Source: Kluyvera ascorbata_C
GTDB lineage: Bacteria > Pseudomonadota > Gammaproteobacteria > Enterobacterales > Enterobacteriaceae
DNA length: 64,000 bases
Direction: 5' to 3'
NCBI RefSeq assembly: GCF_044197065.1
Contig: NZ_JBIQOI010000007.1
Coordinates: 124,001-188,000 of the forward strand
Shown: piece after piece, positions 39,458 to 47,833 of the stretch
Numbering within the stretch: position 1 is the stretch's first letter
Layout of the letters: the number at the start of each line of letters is the position of its first letter
Position numbers and translations under genes: made by a program
Notes under the pieces: model-generated
Told to the model about the DNA's origin: nothing
Databases searched by the model: none
The model's input: the letters and a program-made list of their open reading frames with translations, nothing else

Positions 39458-39775
39458 TTAATGCGCACTCATCTTTAATCCAATAATTCCCATCACAATC
39501 AGCGCCAGGCTGGCGATGCGCATCGGACTTGCCGACTCGCCCAGCAGAAGAATGCCGGTAATTGCCGCGCCGACCGCGCCAATCCCCGTCCATACCGCAT
39601 AGGCCGTTCCTATCGGCAGGCTTTTCATCGCCCACGACAGCAGCGCCATGCTGGCAACCATCGCCACGATGGTAATCACGCTCGGCACCAGGCGGCTAAA
39701 ACCGTGAGTGTATTTGAGGCCAACGGCCCAGACGACTTCCAGCAGGCCAGCAATAAAGAGAATTAACCAGGACAT
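39458..39775 (-). CDS. sugE: Guanidinium exporter Gdx (SugE)
   Basis: 105-residue four-helix small multidrug resistance protein. The family's Glu13 (GLLEVVW) and the GTAYAVWTGIGA motif (about 56-67) mark the SugE/Gdx branch that exports guanidinium in exchange for protons. The start at 39775 (MSWLILF) follows GGAGCC; the reading from 39889 would translate the riboswitch. Expression is expected to be switched on by guanidine. Confidence 0.97.
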   Translation of the reverse strand: MSWLILFIAGLLEVVWAVGLKYTHGFSRLVPSVITIVAMVASMALLSWAMKSLPIGTAYAVWTGIGAVGAAITGILLLGESASPMRIASLALIVMGIIGLKMSAH

Positions 39776-39791
39776 ATCAGGCTCCATAACG

Positions 39792-39836
39792 ATGGGGCCG
39801 TCCCCGGTTGAGATACGCTTACGGGTCGTCCCGCAA
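39792..39836 (-). ncRNA. Guanidine-II (mini-ykkC) riboswitch upstream of sugE
   Basis: Minus-strand leader with two short hairpins whose loops are ACGR: CGGGACGACCCG (39833..39822) and GGGGACGGCCCC (39805..39794). Two ACGR-loop hairpins just before the ribosome site of a sugE gene define the guanidine-II class. The second hairpin ends about 12 bases before GGAG, so control of translation is likely. Confidence 0.93.
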
Positions 39837-39860
39837 GGTGTTGGAAAGCATAACGGGGGG

Positions 39861-39889
39861 ATTATAGGCGTTGAAAAACGGCGGTACAA
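39861..39889 (-). promoter_or_regulatory. sugE promoter
   Basis: Minus strand -35 TTGTAC (39884..39889), 17-base spacer, -10 TATAAT (39861..39866), about 28 bases before the first riboswitch hairpin. Confidence 0.75.
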
Positions 39890-39915
39890 CCGCTTGTTGT
39901 ACCGCCAGATTCAAT

Positions 39916-40062
39916 TTACTGCTGCGCTTTGGTTGCGGCTCCAGAAATGGCATTACCGCCATCTGAAATATCCTGACCCACTCCGCGAGTGGTGTTACAG
40001 GCAGTCAACGCTGAGGAGAGAACCAGAACCGTAAAAAATGCTGCAATCGCTTTTTTCACCAT
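39916..40062 (-). CDS. ecnB: Entericidin B lipoprotein
   Basis: 48-residue lipoprotein beginning MVKKAIAAFF, lipobox LTAC (Cys22), mature part CNTTRGVGQDISDGGNAIS ending AATKAQQ, matching E. coli EcnB nearly throughout. A membrane-active small lipoprotein associated with stationary-phase lysis. Too short for most ORF cut-offs. Its antidote partner ecnA was not found between it and efp. Confidence 0.95.
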   Translation of the reverse strand: MVKKAIAAFFTVLVLSSALTACNTTRGVGQDISDGGNAISGAATKAQQ

Positions 40063-40193
40063 AATGTCATCCTTAAGAGTCAGTTTTAATTATCTTGCTC
40101 CATAAGCATAGACAACTTCGGTCAGGATGTTGGAGGTAAGCGTTTTTTTCGGAAGAAGACGAAGCGGGATAAACAGAAGGTTGGAACGGACGG

Positions 40194-40225
40194 GGAAAAG
40201 GCTGGCGCAGCATCGCTGCTGCGCC
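40194..40225 (-). terminator. Terminator of efp
   Basis: Perfect 9-bp stem GGCGCAGCA/TGCTGCGCC with a 4-base loop; on the minus strand followed by AGCCTTTTCC. 19 bases past the efp stop. Confidence 0.75.
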
Positions 40226-40243
40226 GGGCGATCAAAGCATGAA

Positions 40244-40810
40244 TTACTTCACGCGAGATACGTATTCGCCGGAGCGGGTATCCACTTTGATCACTTCGCC
40301 AATCTGGACGAACAGTGGAACTTTAACCACAGCGCCAGTTGACAGGGTAGCTGGTTTGCCGCCAGTACCTGCGGTATCACCTTTCAGGCCTGGATCGGTT
40401 TCAATGATTTCCAGCTCAACGAAGTTCGGTGGGGTCACGGCGATAGGCTGGCCGTTCCACAGGGTCACGATGCACTCAGCCTGATCCAGCAGCCATTTAG
40501 CGTTATCGCCAACCGCTTTCTCATCGGCAGCCAGCTGCTCGAAGGTTTCGTTGTTCATGAAGTGCCAGAATTCACCGTCGGTATACAGGAAGGTGAGGTT
40601 CATGTCGGCAACGTCTGCGCCTTCAGCGGAGTCAGTAGACTTGAAGGTTTTCTCTACGCGAGTACCGGTCAGCAGGCGGCGCAGCTTAACGCGTGCGAAT
40701 GCCTGGCCTTTACCCGGTTTAACGAATTCACTGGCTTCAACCGCGTACGGTTCGCCGTCCATCATGATTTTAAGACCAGCACGAAAATCGTTGCTATAGT
40801 AAGTCGCCAT
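40244..40810 (-). CDS. efp: Elongation factor P
   Basis: 188-residue three-domain translation factor that rescues ribosomes stalled at polyproline. Lys34, the beta-lysylation target, lies in FVKPGKGQAF. The start is ATG at 40810 (MATYYSND); a long upstream open reading to 41050 overlaps epmB and is not used. Divergent from epmB with a 40-base gap. Confidence 0.98.
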   Translation of the reverse strand: MATYYSNDFRAGLKIMMDGEPYAVEASEFVKPGKGQAFARVKLRRLLTGTRVEKTFKSTDSAEGADVADMNLTFLYTDGEFWHFMNNETFEQLAADEKAVGDNAKWLLDQAECIVTLWNGQPIAVTPPNFVELEIIETDPGLKGDTAGTGGKPATLSTGAVVKVPLFVQIGEVIKVDTRSGEYVSRVK

Positions 40811-40850
40811 AAGGCCCTCTGAAATTGTTAAATGGTAGCTAAGCCACAAA

Positions 40851-41879
40851 ATGGCGCATATTGTAACCCTAAATACCCCATCCAGAGAAGATTGGTTGAT
40901 GCAACTTGCCGATGTTCTCACCGATCCGGATGAACTATTACGTCTTCTGAATATAGACGCTGATGAAAATTTGCTCGCTGGCCGTGAGGCTAAGCGCCTG
41001 TTTGCCCTGCGCGTTCCGCGTGCGTTTGTGGCGCGAATGGAGAAAGGCAACCCGAACGATCCGCTTTTGCGTCAGGTACTTACCTCACAGGAAGAATTTA
41101 TCGCCGCGCCCGGTTTTTCCACCGATCCGCTGGAAGAGCAGCACAGCGTGGTCCCCGGACTGCTGCATAAATACCGCAATCGCGCGCTATTGCTGGTAAA
41201 AGGCGGTTGTGCGGTGAATTGTCGTTATTGCTTCCGCCGTCACTTCCCGTATGCCGACAATCAGGGCAATAAGCGGAACTGGCAGGCCGCGCTGGACTAC
41301 GTGAGTGCGCATCCGGAACTGGACGAAATCATTTTCTCCGGCGGCGATCCGCTAATGGCAAAAGATCACGAACTGGATTGGCTGCTCACCCAGCTTGAGG
41401 CCATTCCACATATCAAGCGCCTGCGTATTCATAGCCGCTTGCCGATCGTTATTCCAGCGCGCATCACCGACACGCTGACGTCACGCTTTGAGCGTTCATC
41501 GTTGCAGATCCTGCTGGTGAACCATATCAACCACGCCAATGAGATTGACGATGAATTCCGTCAGGCCATGGCACGCTTGCGCCAGGCAGGGGTAACGTTG
41601 CTCAACCAGAGCGTATTACTGCGCGGCGTGAACGATAACGCACAAACCCTGGCGAACCTCAGCAATGCGCTGTTTGATGCCGGTGTGATGCCTTATTACC
41701 TGCACGTGCTGGATAAAGTTCAGGGCGCGGCCCATTTCCTTGTCAGCGATGACGAAGCGCGCGAAATCATGCGCGAACTGCTCACACTGGTCTCCGGCTA
41801 TATGGTGCCGAGGCTGGCGCGGGAAATTGGCGGCGAACCAAGTAAAACGCCGCTGGATCTTCAGCTACGTCAGCGGTAA
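40851..41879 (+). CDS. epmB: EF-P (R)-beta-lysine 2,3-aminomutase EpmB
   Basis: 342-residue radical SAM/PLP enzyme converting L-lysine to (R)-beta-lysine for EF-P. Radical SAM cysteines Cys120, Cys124 and Cys127 (CAVNCRYC), GGDPLM at about 165, and the C-terminal GGEPSKTPLDL with the PLP lysine. Divergent from efp, sharing a very short promoter region. Confidence 0.97.
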   Translation: MAHIVTLNTPSREDWLMQLADVLTDPDELLRLLNIDADENLLAGREAKRLFALRVPRAFVARMEKGNPNDPLLRQVLTSQEEFIAAPGFSTDPLEEQHSVVPGLLHKYRNRALLLVKGGCAVNCRYCFRRHFPYADNQGNKRNWQAALDYVSAHPELDEIIFSGGDPLMAKDHELDWLLTQLEAIPHIKRLRIHSRLPIVIPARITDTLTSRFERSSLQILLVNHINHANEIDDEFRQAMARLRQAGVTLLNQSVLLRGVNDNAQTLANLSNALFDAGVMPYYLHVLDKVQGAAHFLVSDDEAREIMRELLTLVSGYMVPRLAREIGGEPSKTPLDLQLRQR

Positions 41880-41890
41880 ACGAAATTTAA

Positions 41891-41918
41891 AGGCAGACTT
41901 CGGTCTGCCTCTTTTTTT
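41891..41918 (+). terminator. Terminator of epmB
   Basis: Stem AGGCAGAC/GTCTGCCT with a TTCG-type loop followed by CTTTTTTT, 12 bases after the epmB stop. Confidence 0.92.
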
Positions 41919-42028
41919 GGACATCATAGTGGCCTGTGTTATTTTAACCATTAATACCCATATAAAAATAATTTAAATCAATAGGTTAATAAAATACATT
42001 TAACCTAAAAATGGTAAAGGAGAACCGT

Positions 42029-42892
42029 TTGTCTATTTCCATCAAAGGCATTAACGCAGGTGTTATTCGTCAGGAAAATAACTTCATTGCGCTGGCCCTG
42101 AAAGTGAAAGAGCCGCGTAACAAAGCGTCGCTCTTTTTCCTGCCCGCTATCGTCCTGAAAGATCTGTTTATTGCCCTCGAATACCGCCTTGCGCAGATCC
42201 CGCAGCTCAGCGCCGACGAACGTAGCCGCTACGAAAAAGCGCGTGATAAGGCCGCCGCGAAAATGCATCAGAATATCCCGGCACTTCAGCGTGAAACGCT
42301 GGAGCATGCCGACGTGAATCTGCGCGTCAACGCCATCTCACTTACGCATGATGACCATGAAACCCTGACGTTTACCCTGACGCTGCACTCCGGAAAAAAG
42401 GTCGAGCTGGTCGTTGATCTGCTACAAATCGAGCTGATGGTGACCGTGATGGTCCATGCCATCAATAACGCGGGAATGAACGAGTTGTCACTGCGTATCT
42501 CTTCGATGCTGGACTTCCTGCCGCTGTACGATGTGGACTGCCAGACAGGCGGTAATCTGGAATACGACACTTACGACCATCCAACCTGGAAACGAAACCT
42601 GTTCGTTCACCATCTGGCGGTTATCTATCGTTATACCGATACCGAAGGGAAAACGCAGTTTAGCGGAACGGTGATTAAAACACGCAGCAAACCGGGTACC
42701 AAAGACGTCGAAGCCGTCACCCGTCGACTGTTAGATTGCAGCCCAAGGCTGAAGAAAATAGCGGGCTTACCGTGTCAGGTTTTTGTCAGAGCGCTCTCTT
42801 CTGACAAACGTAAAACCTTCACGGCTGATGCCTACATGCAGGCGCTGTATCAGCTACAGCAAAGCGTGGAAAAAAACGCAGAAAAAGCCTGA
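42029..42892 (+). CDS. yjeJ: Uncharacterised protein YjeJ
   Basis: 287-residue soluble protein with no signal peptide, transmembrane helix or catalytic motif that I can see. It resembles E. coli YjeJ in sequence and sits at the same locus between epmB and yjeI. TTG at 42029 (MSISIKGINAG) is taken as start because AAAGGAG lies 6 bases before it; an ATG at 42011 overlaps that site and has none of its own. Function unknown. Confidence 0.82.
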   Translation: MSISIKGINAGVIRQENNFIALALKVKEPRNKASLFFLPAIVLKDLFIALEYRLAQIPQLSADERSRYEKARDKAAAKMHQNIPALQRETLEHADVNLRVNAISLTHDDHETLTFTLTLHSGKKVELVVDLLQIELMVTVMVHAINNAGMNELSLRISSMLDFLPLYDVDCQTGGNLEYDTYDHPTWKRNLFVHHLAVIYRYTDTEGKTQFSGTVIKTRSKPGTKDVEAVTRRLLDCSPRLKKIAGLPCQVFVRALSSDKRKTFTADAYMQALYQLQQSVEKNAEKA

Positions 42893-42935
42893 CGCACTAC
42901 GCCCCCGGAATACTAGCGGGGGCGCTACGCGTGAA

Positions 42936-43289
42936 TCAGTTCGGGCACTTATAAACCTGACCGTTCATTTCGCTGTCTGTCGGCACAAAGCTCGAGAGTA
43001 CGCCTTGCGTCGGGCTGCTTACGCCATAAATGACGTTGCCACCCATCTCTGCGGCATGGTTACGCAGCGCATTGGCCGCACCACGCAGAGAACCGCCTTC
43101 CGCACCCTGCTGGCCAGAAAGCCAGTTACCCTGAGTGCCCGTCGCGGTGCCCAGCAGCTGACACTCCGCGCCCGGTTTATCTTCTACAAAGCGTACGTTC
43201 TGGCCGCCAGAGGTCAGCTCCGTAGTTGAGCTACAGCCGGCCAGCAGCAGCGCCGCGCCAACGATCCCTGCCAAATATTTTACCTGCAT
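42936..43289 (-). CDS. yjeI: Lipoprotein YjeI (DUF4156)
   Basis: 117-residue lipoprotein: signal MQVKYLAGIVGAALL, lipobox LLAGC (Cys19), then a DUF4156 domain with the paired cysteine region AECQLLGTATG and a C-terminal VYKCPN. Start at 43289 with GGGGAA upstream. Convergent with yjeJ; role unknown. Confidence 0.9.
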   Translation of the reverse strand: MQVKYLAGIVGAALLLAGCSSTTELTSGGQNVRFVEDKPGAECQLLGTATGTQGNWLSGQQGAEGGSLRGAANALRNHAAEMGGNVIYGVSSPTQGVLSSFVPTDSEMNGQVYKCPN

Positions 43290-43363
43290 GTTATTCCCCA
43301 TAATCAATGAGCTGGACGCATGTCGTCCGTGTGTAAACCTTATACCTAAAAGATGACCAAAAG

Positions 43364-43395
43364 AAAAACCCCCGAACATTTCTGCTCGGGGGTTT
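43364..43395 (-). terminator. Terminator of groSL
   Basis: Minus-strand stem built from AAACCCCCGAGCA and TGTTCGGGGGTTT followed by TTCTTTT, 28 bases past the groL stop. Confidence 0.88.
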
Positions 43396-43422
43396 CTTGA
43401 TGCTATGGGGTATAGCGCACGA

Positions 43423-45069
43423 TTACATCATGCCGCCCATACCGCCCATACCACCCATGCCGCCAGCTGCGCCTAAATCAGGAGCATCGCTTTTTGGAAG
43501 GTCGGTCACCATGCACTCGGTGGTGATCATCAGGCCCGCAACGGATGCCGCGTACTGCAGAGCAGAACGGGTCACTTTAGTTGGGTCCAGGATACCGAAG
43601 TCGATCATGTTGCCGTATTCTTCAGTTGCTGCGTTGTAACCGTAGTTACCTTCGCCCGCTTTCACGTTGTTCGCAACAACAGATGGCTCTTCACCGGCGT
43701 TGGAAACGATCTGACGCAGTGGCGCTTCCATCGCGCGCAGCGCAACTTTGATACCGACGTTCTGATCTTCGTTCTGAGCGGTCAGGCCAGCCAGTTTAGC
43801 GGCTACACGAACCAGCGCAACACCACCACCAGCAACCACGCCTTCTTCTACCGCAGCACGGGTCGCGTGCAGGGCATCGTCAACGCGTGCTTTTTTCTCT
43901 TTCATTTCAACTTCGGTAGCCGCACCGACTTTGATTACCGCAACGCCGCCAGCCAGTTTCGCTACGCGTTCTTGCAGTTTTTCACGGTCGTAGTCAGAAG
44001 TTGCTTCTTCAATCTGTTTGCGGATCTGAGCAACGCGGCCCTGAATCGCAGCTTCTTCACCCACGCCATCGATGATGGTGGTGGTGTCTTTGTTGATCAC
44101 AACGCGTTTAGCCTGACCCAGGTCTTCCAGGGTTGCTTTTTCCAGCTCCATACCGATCTCTTCAGAGATAACGGTACCGCCGGTCAGGGTTGCGATGTCC
44201 TGCAGCATAGCTTTACGACGGTCGCCGAAGCCAGGTGCTTTAACAGCAGCGACTTTCACGATACCGCGCATGGTGTTAACCACCAGGGTAGCCAGCGCTT
44301 CGCCTTCAACGTCTTCAGCGATGATAACCAGTGGTTTACCTGCTTTCGCAACGGCTTCCAGAACTGGCAGCATTTCGCGGATGTTGGAAACTTTTTTGTC
44401 AGCCAGCAGGATGAACGGGCTTTCCAGCTCAACAGCACCAGTCTCTGGTTTGTTGATGAAGTATGGGGACAGGTAGCCACGGTCGAACTGCATACCTTCA
44501 ACCACGTCCAGCTCATCTTCCAGACCAGTACCGTCTTCAACGGTGATCACGCCTTCTTTACCGACTTTATCCATCGCTTCAGCGATCAGTTTACCTACGG
44601 TTTCGTCGGAGTTAGCGGAGATGGTACCAACCTGAGCAATCGCTTTAGAGTCGGAGCAAGGTACGGACAGCGCTTTCAGTTCTTCAACTGCAGCCAGAAC
44701 GGCTTTGTCGATACCGCGCTTCAGGTCCATTGGGTTCATGCCCGCAGCAACGGCTTTCAGGCCTTCTGCGATAATAGCCTGAGCCAGTACGGTCGCGGTG
44801 GTGGTACCGTCGCCTGCAGCGTCGTTCGCTTTAGAGGCAACTTCTTTCACCATCTGTGCACCCATGTTTTCGAACTTGTCTTCCAGTTCGATTTCACGTG
44901 CTACAGATACGCCATCTTTAGTGATGGTCGGTGCGCCGAAAGATTTGTCCAGAACAACGTTACGGCCTTTAGGGCCCAGGGTAACTTTAACTGCGTCTGC
45001 CAGTACGTTAACGCCGCGCAGCATTTTTACACGAGCGTCGTTACCAAATTTTACGTCTTTAGCTGCCAT
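43423..45069 (-). CDS. groL: Chaperonin GroEL
   Basis: 548-residue ATP-dependent folding chamber subunit. It has AAKDVKFGNDAR at the N-terminus, GDGTTTATVLAQ (ATP site, about 86-97), the signature AAVEEGVVAGGG (about 404-415) and the C-terminal Gly-Gly-Met repeats. Co-transcribed 33 bases after groS. Confidence 0.99.
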   Translation of the reverse strand: MAAKDVKFGNDARVKMLRGVNVLADAVKVTLGPKGRNVVLDKSFGAPTITKDGVSVAREIELEDKFENMGAQMVKEVASKANDAAGDGTTTATVLAQAIIAEGLKAVAAGMNPMDLKRGIDKAVLAAVEELKALSVPCSDSKAIAQVGTISANSDETVGKLIAEAMDKVGKEGVITVEDGTGLEDELDVVEGMQFDRGYLSPYFINKPETGAVELESPFILLADKKVSNIREMLPVLEAVAKAGKPLVIIAEDVEGEALATLVVNTMRGIVKVAAVKAPGFGDRRKAMLQDIATLTGGTVISEEIGMELEKATLEDLGQAKRVVINKDTTTIIDGVGEEAAIQGRVAQIRKQIEEATSDYDREKLQERVAKLAGGVAVIKVGAATEVEMKEKKARVDDALHATRAAVEEGVVAGGGVALVRVAAKLAGLTAQNEDQNVGIKVALRAMEAPLRQIVSNAGEEPSVVANNVKAGEGNYGYNAATEEYGNMIDFGILDPTKVTRSALQYAASVAGLMITTECMVTDLPKSDAPDLGAAGGMGGMGGMGGMM

Positions 45070-45102
45070 TTCTTCTATTCCTCAAATTCGTTCGCGCGTT
45101 GC

Positions 45103-45396
45103 TTACGCTTCAACAATTGCCAGGATGTCGCTTTCAGACATGATCAACACTTCTTCATTGTCGATCTTCTCAGATTTCACGCCGTAGCCATCGTTGAAAA
45201 TCACGATGTCACCAACTTTAACGTCCAGCGGCTGCACGGTCCCGTTTTCCAGGATGCGGCCCTTACCGACAGCGATGATTTCGCCACGAGTTGATTTTGC
45301 TGCCGCAGAACCGGTCAGAACGATGCCGCCAGCAGATTTGGTTTCAACTTCTTTGCGTTTGACGATCACACGATCATGTAACGGACGAATACTCAT
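45103..45396 (-). CDS. groS: Co-chaperonin GroES
   Basis: 97-residue heptameric lid of GroEL with the mobile loop KSAGGIVLTGSAA (about 20-32). The start at 45396 (MSIRPLHD) is preceded by GGAGAG; the upstream open reading to 45633 is promoter DNA. Confidence 0.99.
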   Translation of the reverse strand: MSIRPLHDRVIVKRKEVETKSAGGIVLTGSAAAKSTRGEIIAVGKGRILENGTVQPLDVKVGDIVIFNDGYGVKSEKIDNEEVLIMSESDILAIVEA

Positions 45397-45475
45397 TGAT
45401 AGCTCTCCTTTGAGAAAGTCATTATCAGTTATGGGTGATGCCGGGCCGTAAGCGGTTTTCCGGCTAGTGCCTGAG

Positions 45476-45508
45476 AGATGGGGATGGTTATTTTGCCCTT
45501 CAAGGGGG
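45476..45508 (-). promoter_or_regulatory. Heat-shock (sigma-32) promoter of groSL
   Basis: Minus strand: CCCCCTTGAA (45508..45499), 15-base spacer, CCCCATCT (45483..45476). This is the sigma-32 consensus (CTTGAA with CCCCATNT) about 80 bases before groS. Confidence 0.9.
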
Positions 45509-45650
45509 CACCCTAAAAAAAATTTTGTTCGGCGATGCAATCGCGATAAATCGCTGTATTGCCAGCGTAGAACAGCACAATGACGCGGGGCCGCCGGGAG
45601 AGGGGATGTGGTAATATTTTGCTCTTTTTGCAAGGGTGTGGACGAGGGAC

Positions 45651-46886
45651 ATGGCAGGACTTAAACAGGAGCTCGGGTTAGCTCAGGGAGTAGGATTACT
45701 ATCGACGTCGCTGCTCGGCACCGGCGTCTTTGCCGTCCCGGCGCTGGGGGCGCTGGTTGCTGGCGACAACAGCCTGTGGGCGTGGCCCGCGTTAATCGTG
45801 CTGGTCTTTCCGGTCGCTATCGTTTTTGCCCTCCTCGGCCGACACTTCCCCAGCGCAGGCGGCGTGGCGCACTTCGTCGAGATGGCCTTTGGCCCTCGTC
45901 TCGCCCGCGTCACCGGCTGGCTGTTCCTCTCGGTTATCCCGGTTGGCCTGCCCGCCGCGCTGCATATTGCTTCGGGTTTTACCCAGGCGCTGTTCGGCTG
46001 GCATGGCTGGCAGCTGCTAATGGCGGAAGTGGCAACGCTGGCAATCGTCTGGTGGTTGGGCTCACGCGGCGCCAGCTCCAGCGCTAATTTGCAGACGCTG
46101 GTCGCCATTTTGATCGTTGCCCTGCTGGCCGCCATTTGGGTCTACGGCGATATCTCGGTAAAAGCGATCCCCTTCCCAGCCCTGCCTGATATCGACAGTT
46201 CACAGCTTTTCGCCGCGCTGTCGGTGATGTTCTGGTGCTTTGTCGGCCTGGAGGCGTTTGCCCATATGGCCTCGGAATTCCGCAACCCGGAGCGCGACTT
46301 CCCGCGCGCGCTGATTATCGGCCTGCTGCTGGCGGGCGTGGTCTACTGGGCCTGTACCGTACTGGTACTGCACTTCCATGCCTACGGCGCCGCTAATACC
46401 GCTGCGGCCTCGCTACCAACCATCGTGGTACAGCTTTTCGGCGTGAAAGCGCTGTGGGTGGCGAGCGTCGTCGGCTTCCTTGCCTGCTTCGCCAGCCTCA
46501 ATATCTATATTCAGAGCTTCGCCCGGCTGGTGTGGTCGCAGGCGCAGTCCACGCCGGATAGCTATCTGGCGCGCCTGTCGCCGGGGCTGGTACCGCGCAA
46601 TGCGCTGAGCGTGGTGATTGGTAGTTGCATGGTGAGCACGCTTGCCAGCTACTGGCTGAACATCAATCTCGACGCGCTGATCGTCTACGCCAACGGCATC
46701 TTTATTATGATTTATCTGCTGTGCATGCTGGCGGGATGCCGGTTGCTGAGCGGGCGCTACCGCGCATTATCCGTCGTGGGCGTAGCGCTGTGCGTGCTGT
46801 TGCTGTCGATGGTGGGATGGAAGAGCCTGTACGCGATCGTGATGCTGGCGGCGCTGTGGGTGCTGCTGCCGAAAAGGAAGGCCTAG
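45651..46886 (+). CDS. yjeH: L-methionine/branched-chain amino-acid exporter YjeH
   Basis: 411-residue APC-superfamily inner-membrane exporter with about 11-12 hydrophobic helices; helix 1 carries SLLGTGVFAVPALGALV. E. coli YjeH exports methionine and branched-chain amino acids. The start at 45651 (MAGLKQEL) has GAGGGA before it; GTG/ATG alternatives up to 45636 add five residues. Divergent from groSL. Confidence 0.93.
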   Translation: MAGLKQELGLAQGVGLLSTSLLGTGVFAVPALGALVAGDNSLWAWPALIVLVFPVAIVFALLGRHFPSAGGVAHFVEMAFGPRLARVTGWLFLSVIPVGLPAALHIASGFTQALFGWHGWQLLMAEVATLAIVWWLGSRGASSSANLQTLVAILIVALLAAIWVYGDISVKAIPFPALPDIDSSQLFAALSVMFWCFVGLEAFAHMASEFRNPERDFPRALIIGLLLAGVVYWACTVLVLHFHAYGAANTAAASLPTIVVQLFGVKALWVASVVGFLACFASLNIYIQSFARLVWSQAQSTPDSYLARLSPGLVPRNALSVVIGSCMVSTLASYWLNINLDALIVYANGIFIMIYLLCMLAGCRLLSGRYRALSVVGVALCVLLLSMVGWKSLYAIVMLAALWVLLPKRKA

Positions 46887-46896
46887 CGACAGAGTT

Positions 46897-46969
46897 GCCG
46901 GATGGCGGCGTTGCCTTATCCGGCCTACGCGCCATTTGTAGGCCTGATAAGCGTAGCGCCATCAGGCAA
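46897..46969. repeat. REP pair after yjeH
   Basis: Inverted units GCCGGATGGCGGCGTTGCC...ATCCGGCCTAC and GTAGGCCTGATAAGCGTAGC...ATCAGGCAA, directly followed by the terminator at 46971. Confidence 0.88.
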
Positions 46970-46970
46970 T

Positions 46971-47006
46971 AAAAAAGCCGGAGGCTCAACGCGTTCCGGC
47001 TTTTTA
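46971..47006. terminator. Bidirectional terminator between yjeH and fxsA
   Basis: AAAAAAGCCGGA pairs with TCCGGCTTTTT around a 12-base loop; T runs on both strands serve both convergent genes. Confidence 0.88.
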
Positions 47007-47019
47007 TTATCGCCACCAC

Positions 47020-47496
47020 TTACGGGCGATTATCGTCTTTGTGATCCAACTGGTCTGGTCGCTCGTCCTTACGCTGATACTCACCGTCAAACGTCTGCCC
47101 GCCCGTGGTACCGCCCGCAAACCCGCCGCCCGGCATCCGATTAAAGTGCAGATACGGCATCAACTTCACGGTGAGGTGTTTCTGCACCGGCGGCAGCAAC
47201 AGCACCAGACCTAAGAAGTCGGTAAAGAACCCTGGCAACAGCAGCAGCAAACCGGCGAGGATCAGCGACACGCTTTTGATCATCTCGGCCGCCGGGCTTT
47301 CGCCCGCCTGCATTTTTTCCTGCATCAGCATCAGGTTTTTGAAGCCCTGATTGCGCACCAGCGACATGCCGATGACGGAGGTAAAAATAACCAGCACTAA
47401 CGTCAGCAGGACGCCAAACACATGGGCGACCTGGATAAAAATCGATATCTCAATGTAAACATAGAGAAAAATGGCAATTAACGGTATCCAGCGCAC
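47020..47496 (-). CDS. fxsA: Membrane protein FxsA
   Basis: 158-residue FxsA-family protein with two N-terminal hydrophobic segments (about 3-40) and a third near 75-97, then a charged Gly-rich tail ending HKDDNRP. In E. coli, overproduction relieves exclusion of phage T7 by the F plasmid. GTG at 47496 is chosen because AGGAG is then 6 bases away; the ATG at 47502 touches that site. Confidence 0.9.
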   Translation of the reverse strand: MRWIPLIAIFLYVYIEISIFIQVAHVFGVLLTLVLVIFTSVIGMSLVRNQGFKNLMLMQEKMQAGESPAAEMIKSVSLILAGLLLLLPGFFTDFLGLVLLLPPVQKHLTVKLMPYLHFNRMPGGGFAGGTTGGQTFDGEYQRKDERPDQLDHKDDNRP

Positions 47497-47502
47497 TGGC
47501 AT

Positions 47503-47833
47503 CTCCTGTTCGAAAAATCACGCGATTCGCGCGTTTGCAGCGATTCACAGCCCGCTGCACTACTTTTAGATGGTGGTGATTCGCCGTATTTCAATCAGCG
47601 CCTATCCATATTTTTGTCAACGATGGTCAAGCGGTGACTCATTTCACAAATCAATAATTCTTATCCGCTCCGTCTGATAATAAGTGATCCAGATTACTGC
47701 AATCCGCTATTATCAGCATATGATCATGGACACCGGGCCGATTAAGGAAATAATCTGCGGTCATAAAACGCATAACCATTCAGATTATGCGCATTTGGTG
47801 AAATCATTGGCAGCTCGCAAATAGAAGGTTCAC
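47503..47833. promoter_or_regulatory. fxsA-aspA intergenic region
   Basis: 331 bases without a gene. AT-rich; a weak CRP-like stretch AAGTGATCCAGATTAC (47682..47697) and several TATNAT-like hexamers (for example near 47710) lie upstream of aspA, which is under CRP and FNR control in E. coli. No site is certain by eye. Confidence 0.35.

Noticed and set aside
40063..40243. Possible ecnA (entericidin A antidote) between ecnB and efp
   Set aside because: No lipobox-bearing short frame like EcnA is present on the minus strand here; only the efp terminator hairpin was found.
43867..45294. 475-codon open frame antisense to groL/groS
   Set aside because: It is the complement of two highly conserved genes, codes an unlikely Phe/Val/His-rich protein and has no ribosome site. 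It arises from groL codon bias.
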